A stretch of 64,000 nt of DNA from Chamaesiphon minutus PCC 6605 (GTDB lineage: Bacteria; Cyanobacteriota; Cyanobacteriia; Cyanobacteriales; Chamaesiphonaceae). Positions 17,603-26,231 of the stretch are shown here, piece after piece. Location of the stretch: positions 3,134,385 through 3,198,384 of the forward strand of contig NC_019697.1 in NCBI RefSeq assembly GCF_000317145.1, in the 5' to 3' direction. The notes below the pieces were generated by a model that searched no databases, was not told the DNA's origin, and saw nothing but the letters and a program-made list of their open reading frames with translations. A program made the translations under genes and the position numbers. Positions within the stretch are counted from its first letter, which is position 1. Each line of letters begins with the position of its first letter.

Positions 17603-18229
17603 CTAATTCACCCTCGCTGCTTCAGTCAACTTACCCAACACAACCTGGGCAACTTTTTGGCCGACGGGGAGGCTTTGCAAAAAGCCACTAAGTTCGGAAG
17701 TCGGCTTTTGAGTAATTTGATTGCTATCGATGAGGTACTTGACGTAGTTGTTGTAGGAGTCAACCGCATTAGTCAATACCACCGGATCGATCGAACCGTC
17801 GGAGCGTCTCAAACCTTGCATGGATTTGGCGAGCTGTTGAGCGGCATCGCTACCGCCTAAAGCAGTAGCTAAGACCTTGACAGAGGGTGTATCCGCGCCA
17901 ACTGGCGATCCGATCGCATCTAGAGCCGCTTGTGCAGTGCCTGGATCGACTTCTACTGTGGTACCGCCTACCGTTTGACTGCCACTCAAGTTGCTGGCTG
18001 TTAGCGTCGAACCGATGGCATTGAGTTTCGCTTGGACTTCTGGCGTAAAACCAGCGTTATCATTTCCCTCACTAGATTCGGCATTACTTGTGGCGACGCT
18101 ACTGACAGCATCAGAGCCGATGGGCGCATTACCCAGCACGTCGCAGATGCCCGAAATCGGTGCAGCAGCGGCGGGAGCTAGGGGCAAAACGATCGCTGCA
18201 ATGGCAGCTAACGACCAGATCTTTCTCAT
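17603..18229 (-). CDS. secreted alanine-rich hypothetical protein
   Basis: This 208-residue protein has a clear Sec signal peptide, MRKIWSLAAIAAIVLPLAPAAAA, with cleavage expected after the last AAA-A. The mature part is rich in Ala, Ser and Gly and has one cysteine near its start (GICDVLG). A recognisable pattern is AVDSYNNYVKYLIDSNQ, which resembles helical segments in other cyanobacterial secreted proteins. No enzymatic motif is visible. The gene starts 29 bases after the stop of the SLH/porin gene on the same strand, so it is probably cotranscribed and its product may work at the outer membrane. Function unknown. Confidence 0.82.
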   Translation of the reverse strand: MRKIWSLAAIAAIVLPLAPAAAAPISGICDVLGNAPIGSDAVSSVATSNAESSEGNDNAGFTPEVQAKLNAIGSTLTASNLSGSQTVGGTTVEVDPGTAQAALDAIGSPVGADTPSVKVLATALGGSDAAQQLAKSMQGLRRSDGSIDPVVLTNAVDSYNNYVKYLIDSNQITQKPTSELSGFLQSLPVGQKVAQVVLGKLTEAARVN

Positions 18230-18258
18230 GTTCGTGACATCCTCAATTTTTAGATAAC

Positions 18259-19926
18259 TTAGAACCGAATACCGACACCGCCACCAAGACCAAATCGGGA
18301 AACTTCACCACTGATTTTATCGCCAGCAACATCCAGAATGGCAGGAGTAATCTGCACGCCGATGTTGTCGCTCAACCGGAAATTGAGCGGTAAGCCGACG
18401 CTGAAGTTGCGCCCGTTATAGTCGGTGACGATGCCGATATTGTCCGAGATCCGGAAGCCCAAACTGCCAAAAAAAGCTGTTTTATCGCGATCGGCAACAA
18501 TATCGGCAATTTGCCGAAATCGACCATTACCAATGCCTACAGAAGCGGTGAAGTTATTGGTATCGCTGACTGGCAGCACCCCCGTCACCACCCCATAGAA
18601 AGTATTCCTAACCGTTTGGTCGTTGCCAGCATAGCCGTGTTTAATTGCATTTTCCCAGCCTGCGGCGATCGCCAAATTATCGCCAAACTGTTTGTGCAAC
18701 TTGAAATTCACCGCACCGCGATCGAATAGTCCGAGCGGTGTACTACCATCTGGCCCACCGCCATTACTGAAAGTACTATAGGAGGTTTCTAGGCCGACCA
18801 GATCGCGACTATTGCCGATCCCAAAACCAGCACCCAAGCCAAAACCAGCAGTATTTATCAGCAGCGGCGTACTGAGTGGCGATCCCAACCAAGGGTTTGG
18901 TGCGAGGCTATCTTGATAGCCAGAACCGATAAAAATAGTCCCCCAATTAGCCCCAAATCCACTCGGCGTAGTCAGACCGCTGACGGGTCGATTCGGTGCC
19001 TTGCGGACGATCGTCGTAGTGCTGACGCTGGGCAGATTGCCGACACCAACCCGATTGAGGACATCTTGTTCGGTGATGTTGGCAACTGATGGAGCCGCAG
19101 CACAATTGACGATGTATTTTTGGGCGGGACTGTCGCTAGCTAGCGCAGCGATCTGCCCAGAAGCTACCAATGCTTGGTGAATAAAAGCGGCAACATCGGC
19201 ACGAGTAGCCGCCCCCGTGGGGTTGAATGTCTTGCCATCTGGATAAGAAACGCTGACAGTGACGCATTTCTGGGTTGCGGCAATTAGGGCATCGCGACCA
19301 TAGTTGGGGACTTGTGCGGCATCGGTAAACAGCTCGTCAATTTTGGGAGCCGCCGCGCTATTGGCTTGTAATTTGCTGCCATTGGCGATCGCGACTAAAG
19401 ATTCGATCCGAACGATCGTTTGGTTTGGGGCGAAGGTATTATTTGGATAGCCTGCTAGAAAGCCAGATCGGTAAGCTTTTTCGATCGCTGGTGCCGCCCA
19501 CAGTTGTGGCGATACATCCGAGAATGCGCGCGCTGCTCTGGTTGGCTCCAAGCTAAAAGCCTTCGTTAATAAGGCGGCAAATTCAGCTCTGGTGACAGGT
19601 TGGTCGGGGCGAAAGGTACCGTCTGGGTAGCCAGCAATAATCCCTTTTTCGACCAATACTTTAATGAACGGCTCCGCCCAGTTGCCAGCCACATCACTAG
19701 ATTGAGCGAGCTGCTGGGGAGCAGTAGGACGTTGTGGCTGGGTGGGATAGAGTTTAGAACTGGGGGCAATGGATCGATCGATCCGGTGATTTGGAGCGAC
19801 CATTTCCGCACGGCTAGTTGCAAATGCACTACTAGAAATAATGGCGGTACTCGCCAGCGTCACTAGGAAACAAATGTTTCTATAGTAGATTTGATGTTTA
19901 TGGTGATTCATAGCTAAAAAAACCAT
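18259..19926 (-). CDS. SLH-domain outer-membrane protein with porin-like barrel
   Basis: The product is about 550 residues with a signal-like hydrophobic segment (NICFLVTLASTAIISSSAFA). Three SLH motifs follow at about residues 75-120 (NWAEPFIKVLVEKGIIAGYPDGTF), 135-185 (WAAPAIEKAYRSGFLAGYP) and 200-255. SLH motifs tether proteins to peptidoglycan-linked polymer. The C-terminal half (about 300-555) is rich in Gly, Asn and alternating aromatic residues and ends in GGGVGIRF, with a terminal Phe typical of beta-barrel outer-membrane proteins. This resembles cyanobacterial SLH porins, although the barrel is of a less common type. Starts at 19926 and at 19911 (MNHHKHQ) are both possible, and neither has a well-spaced ribosome-binding site. 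The next gene follows after 29 bases. Confidence 0.87.
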   Translation of the reverse strand: MVFLAMNHHKHQIYYRNICFLVTLASTAIISSSAFATSRAEMVAPNHRIDRSIAPSSKLYPTQPQRPTAPQQLAQSSDVAGNWAEPFIKVLVEKGIIAGYPDGTFRPDQPVTRAEFAALLTKAFSLEPTRAARAFSDVSPQLWAAPAIEKAYRSGFLAGYPNNTFAPNQTIVRIESLVAIANGSKLQANSAAAPKIDELFTDAAQVPNYGRDALIAATQKCVTVSVSYPDGKTFNPTGAATRADVAAFIHQALVASGQIAALASDSPAQKYIVNCAAAPSVANITEQDVLNRVGVGNLPSVSTTTIVRKAPNRPVSGLTTPSGFGANWGTIFIGSGYQDSLAPNPWLGSPLSTPLLINTAGFGLGAGFGIGNSRDLVGLETSYSTFSNGGGPDGSTPLGLFDRGAVNFKLHKQFGDNLAIAAGWENAIKHGYAGNDQTVRNTFYGVVTGVLPVSDTNNFTASVGIGNGRFRQIADIVADRDKTAFFGSLGFRISDNIGIVTDYNGRNFSVGLPLNFRLSDNIGVQITPAILDVAGDKISGEVSRFGLGGGVGIRF

Positions 19927-20229
19927 CCTCGATCGAGATCGTGGTTTAGTATTTAAGTAACTGTAGAAATTAATCTGGCGTCATCACGATTCGCGCTGGC
20001 CTTACATTAGCCAGCGATAAAAAGCTCAATTTAACACATCCAGTTTGCTAACTTTCTACATTCAAACGGTGTCGATCCGATACTACTCTTTTTTATATAA
20101 CCTTAATGTAATTAATAATATTTATTCATGATTATCGTCGTAACTAATCTCGATCGACCCGATCGGATTCGCTCGAATTCACTTGTTCTCAATCTCCGTA
20201 AATATTTATACTTTTCTAAGTAATTTGGC
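19927..20229. other. intergenic region, nothing recognised
   Basis: About 300 bases between the SLH/porin start and the end of the polyferredoxin gene. It is AT-rich with scattered CGATCG words and should contain the SLH gene promoter on the minus strand. I see no repeat, terminator or reading frame worth naming. Confidence 0.5.
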
Positions 20230-22785
20230 TTACTTGCCGACGATCGCGATCCACAGAGTTACTACCAGACAGATACTTGCGAGATGTTGGGGCACGATCG
20301 ATCTCATTGGTCGTTTAGCAATCTTTTGAGTGAGGAAAAAGGTAGTTAGTAATGCTAAAACTAAAGTGATGCCTTGGAGAAAGGTAATGACTGCTGGGTG
20401 CGCGACAAAGCTTGGTAAATTATTGCCAGTCAATCCAAATGTCGCAAATGTAATAGGGATAATTTGTCCGCCTTCTGCTAAACCTAATTTAAAATAATGA
20501 GCTAAATTTCCACCTAATATCAGCGGTAAATAGCCATAGGCCAAATCGATAAATGGTAAAGGCTTACGAAATTTAAAAGGAATTATTTCTAAGTTGCCTA
20601 GCTTATATAATCCTTGCATTGCAATATAAGCTAAAAATGGGATCGTCGTAGGTAGTAAGATTGCCGCGATCGAGAGTCCTAGATGTGGCAAAAATTGAGT
20701 TAAGTCTATTTGCAATCCTAATAGAGAGTTAATCTGCGGCAAACGATGGAGATAAATTCCGCCTAATAATAGAAATAATAAAGCTACCTCATAAGCATGA
20801 GGGATATGCGTCGTCCACAGTTCGATTCCGGGCGGACGGAGATTTAATTCTACCGATCGATGAGGACAAGCTTTGAGACAAGTCATACACAGTACGCAAT
20901 CTTTATTGTCAGTTAATTGCGCTGGATGCGAATAAATCGGACAGCCATTTGTCGTCTGTCCCTCCCCAAAACCGACACCACCTTTATAACAGTGATAAGT
21001 AGTACATTCTGCGGCACAAGTGCCTTGTTGCGCGCGTAACTCGACGATCGACAGCTTGGCAAATAAACCATTCATACCCCCGATCGGGCATAAATAACGA
21101 CACCAAAAGCGTCGTTCAAAAATTAGCGAAAACAGTACCGCGCCACCAGTAATCAGTAGCAACAACCAGCTAGATAAATAAGCCGTATTTTCTAGATTCC
21201 ACAGTTCCTCCCATAGAAAAATTAGGACAAATAATCCAAATAGAAACCAACCGCCCCATTTTTCGGCTGTCTCGCGCGGCCACTTTTTGAGCGTTCTGGG
21301 AAAAAACTTCAGCGAAAGCTTCTGAACGATCTCGCCATAAATCATAAATGGACAAAACGCACACCACAACCGACCGATAATTGGAAATAATAATAAAATT
21401 AACGGCCACCACCACGCCCAAAATAGATTGAGTGCGAAGTTGTGTTGGCGATCTTGAGGAGCCAGAAACAAAATCGCGACAACGATCGGAAATACCCACG
21501 CCGTAAAACCATAATTAATGCGATCGGGATACCAATCGCTATTTAAAAACTGTCGCAACCGAGGATAAGCATTGAGTAAATTCAGCCGAAATAATTGCTT
21601 TTTAGCTGCCTGTGCCCAAAATACTTCCTCTGTCAATACCTTGCTACCTTGGGCTTGTAATAAAGCTCGATCGACCATCCCTTGCAATTCTTTTAAATTA
21701 CCAGGAAAATCATAAGCTTGTAGCCGCCGAATTGCTTCTGGCGTAACTTGTGGTTTGGGTAACTTTTTTTGCCGACAAATGATGTTGAGATAATAATTAA
21801 CATGTGCCTCTAAATCGGCCTTCCGCACCCGCAATCCCGGCACTTTAATCTGGTGCTTGACAACCTTATTAAACGTCGGTTGCGTGCTCTCAGAGATGAG
21901 AATCAAGCGTGCATTACTCGCTCGTGGTGGTAGCGAAGCTTGCCCCTCTCGATCGATCGGCGTATAGTTTCCAGTAGTTAATAATTGCTCGATTTGCGGT
22001 ACTAATTCTCGCGGCAATTCCTGAACGTCATTTAAAATTAATGTCCCTTCACCCAACCATTCTAATAATCCTGGTTTGCCACCCACGCGCCCAAAGAGTT
22101 CGGCACCATTCGCAGTAATTAAGGCACTTTTGAGACTAATAACTGGCTGTTGACGACGCTTAGAACCAAAATGAATCAGCGCAGCAATATTATCTTTCTC
22201 TAAACCTGGCTCTCCCGAAATAATGACCGATCGATCGTCGCTTGCTGCGGCGCGAATTTGTTGGCGGAGTTTAACTGCATACCGACTCTCGCCAATAATC
22301 CCCCGCTTGGCTTGGGGCACCAAATAAGTCCGCAACGCCGCTTGCCTGTCGCGATCGTAAGCAATTTCTCCTTCGAGCTGTTCTAATTTACCTGCCAATC
22401 GCTCGGCATAGGCAGCGGTAATCTGCGGATATTTGGCAACTAATGCCAGCCAGCGATCGGCTGCAATCGTCTGAAACTGGCATTCCGTAATCGTGACAAT
22501 CCGGCTATCGGTCAGTTGAGATCGCTGCAACGCCGATAAATTTACCACCGCACCGGGCAATAACCCCGTCGCCCACATCAACCCCGCCCGTTGGCGACGA
22601 TACCGCTCGGCTTGTCCCGATTCGAGGATGTATAACTTAGTAACAGGGGTATCTTCAACCGTTACCCGACAGCCTGCTGGTACTGATAATACTTCCAGTT
22701 CGCCAGCGATCGATTCTAAAACATCGCGCGGCAACATCCCCAGTTCGGTAGCCGATTCTAACCAATTAACTAATTTTGTAGACAT
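20230..22785 (-). CDS. cNMP-binding / degenerate AAA / 4Fe-4S polyferredoxin membrane fusion protein
   Basis: This 851-residue protein has three parts. Residues about 10-140 resemble a cyclic-nucleotide-binding beta-roll. Residues about 165-400 resemble the AAA domain of sigma-54 activators, but the Walker A is GEPGLEKD (191-198) instead of GxxGxGKE, the Walker B reads TLILNDVQELP instead of LFLDE, and the GAFTGA loop is absent. Residues about 425-851 are a NapH-like polytopic membrane part with LWCAFCPF, CRYLCPIGG, CAAECTTYHCYKGG and CVLCMTCLKACPHR, enough cysteines for 4Fe-4S clusters. The natural reading is a membrane electron-transfer protein regulated by a sensory front end. Cyanobacteria lack sigma-54, so the AAA part cannot be a classical activator. 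Similar fusions occur in cyanobacteria, but their function is unknown to me. Confidence 0.88.
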   Translation of the reverse strand: MSTKLVNWLESATELGMLPRDVLESIAGELEVLSVPAGCRVTVEDTPVTKLYILESGQAERYRRQRAGLMWATGLLPGAVVNLSALQRSQLTDSRIVTITECQFQTIAADRWLALVAKYPQITAAYAERLAGKLEQLEGEIAYDRDRQAALRTYLVPQAKRGIIGESRYAVKLRQQIRAAASDDRSVIISGEPGLEKDNIAALIHFGSKRRQQPVISLKSALITANGAELFGRVGGKPGLLEWLGEGTLILNDVQELPRELVPQIEQLLTTGNYTPIDREGQASLPPRASNARLILISESTQPTFNKVVKHQIKVPGLRVRKADLEAHVNYYLNIICRQKKLPKPQVTPEAIRRLQAYDFPGNLKELQGMVDRALLQAQGSKVLTEEVFWAQAAKKQLFRLNLLNAYPRLRQFLNSDWYPDRINYGFTAWVFPIVVAILFLAPQDRQHNFALNLFWAWWWPLILLLFPIIGRLWCAFCPFMIYGEIVQKLSLKFFPRTLKKWPRETAEKWGGWFLFGLFVLIFLWEELWNLENTAYLSSWLLLLITGGAVLFSLIFERRFWCRYLCPIGGMNGLFAKLSIVELRAQQGTCAAECTTYHCYKGGVGFGEGQTTNGCPIYSHPAQLTDNKDCVLCMTCLKACPHRSVELNLRPPGIELWTTHIPHAYEVALLFLLLGGIYLHRLPQINSLLGLQIDLTQFLPHLGLSIAAILLPTTIPFLAYIAMQGLYKLGNLEIIPFKFRKPLPFIDLAYGYLPLILGGNLAHYFKLGLAEGGQIIPITFATFGLTGNNLPSFVAHPAVITFLQGITLVLALLTTFFLTQKIAKRPMRSIVPQHLASICLVVTLWIAIVGK

Positions 22786-22862
22786 GGTGCGGAATGTGTC
22801 TGACGATCGTTAGTTACCAGTCTATCAGGCATAGCAGATCGGAAGGCTAGACAAGGTTCTCT

Positions 22863-22890
22863 AAAAATCCCCTCCTGGCAGGGGATTTTT
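22863..22890 (-). terminator. rho-independent terminator after the ferredoxin gene
   Basis: AAAAATCCCCT (22863-22873) pairs perfectly with AGGGGATTTTT (22880-22890) around CCTGGC. It overlaps the stop codon of the ferredoxin gene and is symmetrical, so it can end transcription on either strand. It separates the ferredoxin from the downstream polyferredoxin gene. Confidence 0.85.
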
Positions 22891-23131
22891 ACCAAATCGG
22901 ATCGTCATAACGGTGGATGATGAGTACCGATTCGTTAGGGACGCTTGCCAGACAAGCTCGCACGGGGTTTTCTTGCCCTTCAATTTCCACTTCGCAGGCA
23001 TAACAAGAACCCATCAAACAACCAGTCGGAATTGTAATTCCCGCGCGCTCGGCAACGTTGAGTAATGGTTCGCCCGGTTCGGCGGTAACGGTGACTTTAT
23101 CTGGTAAAAAATGAACGGTGACTGATACCAT
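22889..23131 (-). CDS. 2Fe-2S ferredoxin, plant type
   Basis: An 80-residue protein with the cysteine pattern C38-x4-C43-x2-C46 ... C60 (GCLMGSCYACEV, RACLAS), which ligates a 2Fe-2S cluster in a beta-grasp fold. The best start is the ATG at 23129-23131 (MVSVTVHFLPD). A longer frame from 23176 would encode a stretch KIQNPKSKM derived from a tandem TTTTGGA repeat, which is not plausible protein. It is smaller than photosynthetic ferredoxin (about 97 residues) and lacks its typical N-terminus, so it probably serves a dedicated partner. The adjacent polyferredoxin membrane protein is an attractive partner, although a terminator lies between them. Confidence 0.9.
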   Translation of the reverse strand: MVSVTVHFLPDKVTVTAEPGEPLLNVAERAGITIPTGCLMGSCYACEVEIEGQENPVRACLASVPNESVLIIHRYDDPIW

Positions 23132-23162
23132 TTTGGATTTTGGATTTTGGATTTTGGATTTT
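23131..23162. repeat. TTTTGGA heptamer tandem array
   Basis: Four direct TTTTGGA units and a partial fifth abut the start codon of the ferredoxin gene. The array therefore occupies the place where the ribosome-binding site should be on the minus strand, where it reads TCCAAAA. Confidence 0.85.
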
Positions 23163-23579
23163 GCGATTGAAATCACGCGGAGGTTTCCTCCGCATGTGTT
23201 TCAATCAAGACGGATTTTGCGGCTCTCGTATCTGCTAACGCAGAGGCTATGCCTACGGCAGGCTCCGCCAACGCCAACGTCGGGTTTCCCGATGGTTTAG
23301 CGAGACAAGAGCGGATTGGGAAAATCTTGCTGTCTATGGCGTTGGCTTAGCCTCTCGGAACGAGAATCGATTTATCTGTCAGGAGCGTTTTTTTTAATTG
23401 CTATGACATAAATTTGTCGATCGGTTGTACTTCAGATCCGCGACTTATTAGAGAAGTCGCGGATTTTTAAGTAGCTGGGCGTAATTAAATATAAGATATC
23501 GTGTAGGGTGGGCACTGCCCACCAGCTAGGTTCCAGACATAATCTATCTTATAAATAATTGCATCTACCTACTTATTAC
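23163..23579. other. repeat-rich intergenic region
   Basis: About 415 bases with no supportable gene. It holds an imperfect hairpin around GCGGAGGTTTCCTCCGC (about 23175-23191) flanked by GATTGAAATCA and TGTTTCAATC. It also contains a GC-rich dispersed repeat stretch, GGCAGGCTCCGCCAACGCC near 23259-23277, the same family as the one inserted in the P450 gene at 60777. There are an orphan plus-strand terminator (23436-23468) and a short GGGTGGGCACTGCCCACC palindrome near 23507-23523. Confidence 0.65.
23436..23468 (+). terminator. strong plus-strand hairpin with T-run, no gene upstream
   Basis: ATCCGCGACTT (23436-23446) pairs perfectly with AAGTCGCGGAT (23454-23464) and is followed by TTTT on the plus strand. 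The shape is that of an intrinsic terminator. No plus-strand gene lies upstream, so it either belongs to a short untranslated RNA or is a dispersed hairpin repeat. A weaker relative is at about 46855-46880. Confidence 0.6.
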
Positions 23580-24779
23580 TTAATTTTTGACTTTCAACAT
23601 AATCAATTTATTTGCTAGAAACGACTGAACATCTTCCAGCGAAAGCTCGCTCGATTCTAATAACTCACCGACCGTTAATTGTTGATGATTTCGATCGCAA
23701 GCTTGCATAAAAGCAAACTCAGCATCGGTCAGATTGAACAATTTCCAATCGCAATTAAAGACATTTTTACTTTCCCAACCTTCAATACAGGGGTGACGAT
23801 GGGGAATTGCTGCCAAGAAAGTTTCGTCGTGCGACCAATCGATCGAGTTAGGCAGCGGTGGTTTAGAGAGGAAAAACTCATAGTGAGCCACATCTGGATC
23901 GAGGAGTTCGATCAGCCGATATTGGGCGCGAATGTCTAACTTTTGAGCGCGTTCTAGTGCTTCGGGTGCTTTGGCTAAAAGTCGCTCCAGACTCCAAAAT
24001 TCAGGATTGGAAAAATCGACAAAATCTAAGCCAGAGGCATCGATTAATTCAAATAATGTCTCGATATTATAATCGATTTCTTGCGGGTGAACGTACATAT
24101 CGGCGAAGCATTCATCCTTGTGATTCTCGATCGCCCAGCGTTCTTTTTCTCGCTTGAGAATGCGATTATTTTCGGGCAAAGATCCAAAAACAGCGCGACC
24201 GATTTTGACGCCATCTTGATAGTCGCCGCGCTTGTCGCCTTGCAACATCCCGATCGCTTTTTGCATTAATTCGATCTCCCACCGTCCCAACTCGCCATAG
24301 ACGAAAATGTGCATCAACCCACCGGGGGCTAATTTGCTCGCCAAGGCTTGAATGGCCCGAATTGGGTGGGGGGTATGGTGAATTACTCCCACCGAGTTAA
24401 TCAGGTCGAATTCCCCAGGGATCTGGGCGACATCGAACAGGCTCAGATGATGAAACTCTACTCTGGTTGCACCCGATCGCGCGCAGCGTTCTTGGGCGAC
24501 TTTGAGCGCGCCAGGACTGAGATCGATCGCGGTAACTCGTGCTTCGGGATTGAGATGCACCAAGCTATCGGTACTCACGCCCGTACCGCAACCCGCATCC
24601 AGAATCCGCACATTCCGCCGCTGTGGCATCTGTCCGGTACAAAAATTGTAAGCCGCGTCCCACTGCCATCGCCAGTTAAACCCTGGGGGCGGCTCGTCGA
24701 GGAGCGGTTCTGGGGGGAAGGGATAGGTATCGTACAGATTTTGGACGGCTTGACTAATTTGGGCGGGACTTGCTTCCAT
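23580..24779 (-). CDS. SAM-dependent class I methyltransferase
   Basis: A protein of about 399 residues with a Rossmann-type methyltransferase domain. VRILDAGCGTGVSTDSL is motif I (SAM binding), followed by ARVTAIDLSPGALKVAQERC (motif II region) and FDLINSVGVIHHTPHPIRAI (post-motif). The N-terminus MEASPAQISQAVQNLYDTYPFPPEP is characteristic of a bacterial methyltransferase group with an added C-terminal region of unknown fold. I chose the ATG at 24777-24779; an upstream frame reaches 24899 but would overlap the start of the divergent oxygenase gene and has low-complexity sequence. The substrate cannot be deduced. It is transcribed divergently from the 2OG-Fe(II) oxygenase, with about 100 bases between. 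Confidence 0.88.
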   Translation of the reverse strand: MEASPAQISQAVQNLYDTYPFPPEPLLDEPPPGFNWRWQWDAAYNFCTGQMPQRRNVRILDAGCGTGVSTDSLVHLNPEARVTAIDLSPGALKVAQERCARSGATRVEFHHLSLFDVAQIPGEFDLINSVGVIHHTPHPIRAIQALASKLAPGGLMHIFVYGELGRWEIELMQKAIGMLQGDKRGDYQDGVKIGRAVFGSLPENNRILKREKERWAIENHKDECFADMYVHPQEIDYNIETLFELIDASGLDFVDFSNPEFWSLERLLAKAPEALERAQKLDIRAQYRLIELLDPDVAHYEFFLSKPPLPNSIDWSHDETFLAAIPHRHPCIEGWESKNVFNCDWKLFNLTDAEFAFMQACDRNHQQLTVGELLESSELSLEDVQSFLANKLIMLKVKN

Positions 24780-24879
24780 AACTCGATCGCTGCATTGAGA
24801 CTCGATTGTTATTGTATCTTTTTGGCGTGGCCTCTTCATAGATAAGATTAGAGAGTGCGACTGAGTAGGACGTCTGAAT

Positions 24880-25458
24880 ATGGATCTAATTGCAACCAAA
24901 ATCGATGATGGTATATTTACGATCGATTCTGTTTTTTCACCCGGCGAATGTCAATCATTAATCGATCGAGCTGAAGCGATTGGATTTGAAGCAGCCACCG
25001 TCAGAACGACAGATGGCCCGATGATGATGACCAACATCCGAAATAACGATCGGGTTATGATGGAAGACCCGGCATTGGCAAGTCAGATGTGGCAGCGCAT
25101 TCAGCATCTGCTACCCACAATCGACTCATCGCTGCCTTGCAGTGTCGATCCACAATTGCGATTTTATCGATACCATCCCGGACAACAATTTAGAAGACAT
25201 AAAGATGGTGCTGTTACCAATTCATTAGGACAAACTAGCAAACTCTCATATCTGATTTATTTGAACGATGCTTGTGAGGGTGGCGATACAGCATTTCGAG
25301 AATATTATGCTGTCGATGGCATCAGCCACAAGCAAGAATTTATTGTCACACCCACCGTGGGGATGGCATTGCTATTTCGGCACGAACGGCGGCACGAAGG
25401 TACTCCAGTAACTGCTGGCGTCAAGTACGTATTGAGATCGGATGTCTTGTACGCTTAA
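24880..25458 (+). CDS. 2-oxoglutarate/Fe(II)-dependent oxygenase (prolyl 4-hydroxylase-like)
   Basis: This 192-residue protein is a double-stranded beta-helix oxygenase. The iron ligands are H107 and D109 in FRRHKDG and H172 in RRHEGTPV. The 2OG-binding basic residue is expected within VKYVLRSDVLY just downstream. LRFYRYHPGQQF and LIYLNDACEGGDTAF are typical of prolyl-4-hydroxylase alpha-subunit-like bacterial proteins. The substrate could be a protein or small molecule; the divergent methyltransferase next door hints at a shared modification pathway, but this is only positional. There is no signal peptide, so it should be cytoplasmic. Confidence 0.9.
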   Translation: MDLIATKIDDGIFTIDSVFSPGECQSLIDRAEAIGFEAATVRTTDGPMMMTNIRNNDRVMMEDPALASQMWQRIQHLLPTIDSSLPCSVDPQLRFYRYHPGQQFRRHKDGAVTNSLGQTSKLSYLIYLNDACEGGDTAFREYYAVDGISHKQEFIVTPTVGMALLFRHERRHEGTPVTAGVKYVLRSDVLYA

Positions 25459-25562
25459 ACGAGGTCAAGCAAATCGATCGGGGCTTATCTACCATTCGAT
25501 CGCGTTGGCCTAGCGACGATCGCTGTTTGACTATTATTAGACCGCATTTCTTGCATACACTC

Positions 25563-25626
25563 ACCCCGCATCCCCGCTCCCCGCTCTCCTCCCAGATAGT
25601 GACTAGATTTGTGTCATAGACTGCTA
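25563..25626 (+). repeat. CCCCGCT heptamers plus dispersed AGACTGCTAG element, copy B
   Basis: CCCCGCAT-CCCCGCT-CCCCGCT units are followed by a 32-base stretch starting ATAGTGACTAGATTTGTG and ending AGACTGCTAG. The same order (heptamers, then ATAGT...AGACTRCTAG) is found at 10175-10236, and the second part again at 54700-54731. The pairing shows a composite dispersed repeat. Confidence 0.65.
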
Positions 25627-25687
25627 GATGCACATCCACATCCTCGGCTATAATTACTGATGAATATTTACATAAATTAATAAACCT

Positions 25688-26098
25688 GTGGGACAGTACG
25701 AACGGCTGGTATTGATGGCAGAAGACGAACTCACTCAATACAGCAGTGATGCTCGCAAAATCGAGAAATTGCGCCGCAAAATTGGTATATCGGTAAACAG
25801 AGCCGAGCAGCAGGCAGTCAAAGCAGCATTAGAGGCTGAGTTGCCCACTGGCGGCATCGCCAAAATAGTCGAAACTCAACGTCAAACTGTCGCATTGCCA
25901 TTTTGGGGCATTGCTGGATTGGGTTTATTATTTGGAATTTCGCTCAATCAGCCGCTAGATTTTATTGCTGCGATCGGTGGCACCGCCGCTGCAATTGCCA
26001 TTCAAAGATGGGGCTGGAAGTTGTATGCTAAAAGAATTGTCTTGGATACCCTAATCGATATCGATACCAAAATTAGTGAAATCAAACCAAAACCTTGA
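25688..26098 (+). CDS. small membrane protein of unknown function
   Basis: A 136-residue protein with a charged, helical N-terminal half (SSDARKIEKLRRKIGISVNRAEQQAVKAALEAEL, here about residues 19-52) and two hydrophobic segments, PFWGIAGLGLLFGISL and IAAIGGTAAAIAIQRWGWKL, forming a membrane hairpin at about 75-110. The C-terminus is charged again. The layout suggests a small cytoplasmic-facing membrane protein. I do not recognise a named family. No ribosome-binding site stands out; the listed start GTG lies just after a TTAATAAACCT stretch. A TTTAGG heptamer array follows its stop codon directly. Confidence 0.72.
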   Translation: MGQYERLVLMAEDELTQYSSDARKIEKLRRKIGISVNRAEQQAVKAALEAELPTGGIAKIVETQRQTVALPFWGIAGLGLLFGISLNQPLDFIAAIGGTAAAIAIQRWGWKLYAKRIVLDTLIDIDTKISEIKPKP

Positions 26099-26146
26099 GT
26101 TAGGCTTTAGGTTTTAGGTTTTAGGTTTTAGGCTTTAGGCTTTAGA
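26099..26146. repeat. TTTAGGT/TTTAGGC heptamer array
   Basis: Six to seven heptamers of the TTTAGGC/TTTAGGT kind start right after the stop codon of the membrane protein gene. This is the same family as the array in the rpoB-rpoC1 spacer (1533-1657) and the short array at 17575-17595. Confidence 0.85.
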
Positions 26147-26231
26147 GGATGTTTGAAAAGCGTAGTCCCTAGAGGGCGGGCACGAGGCACCGCCCCTACA
26201 AGTTGACTATTATCAATTATCAATTATAAAA

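Noticed and set aside
20230-22785. Classical sigma-54-dependent transcription activator
   Set aside because: Walker motifs are altered, the GAFTGA loop and a DNA-binding helix-turn-helix are missing, and cyanobacteria have no sigma-54.
24780-24899. N-terminal extension of the methyltransferase to 24899
   Set aside because: It would overlap the divergent oxygenase gene start and add low-complexity sequence with no counterpart in the methyltransferase fold.
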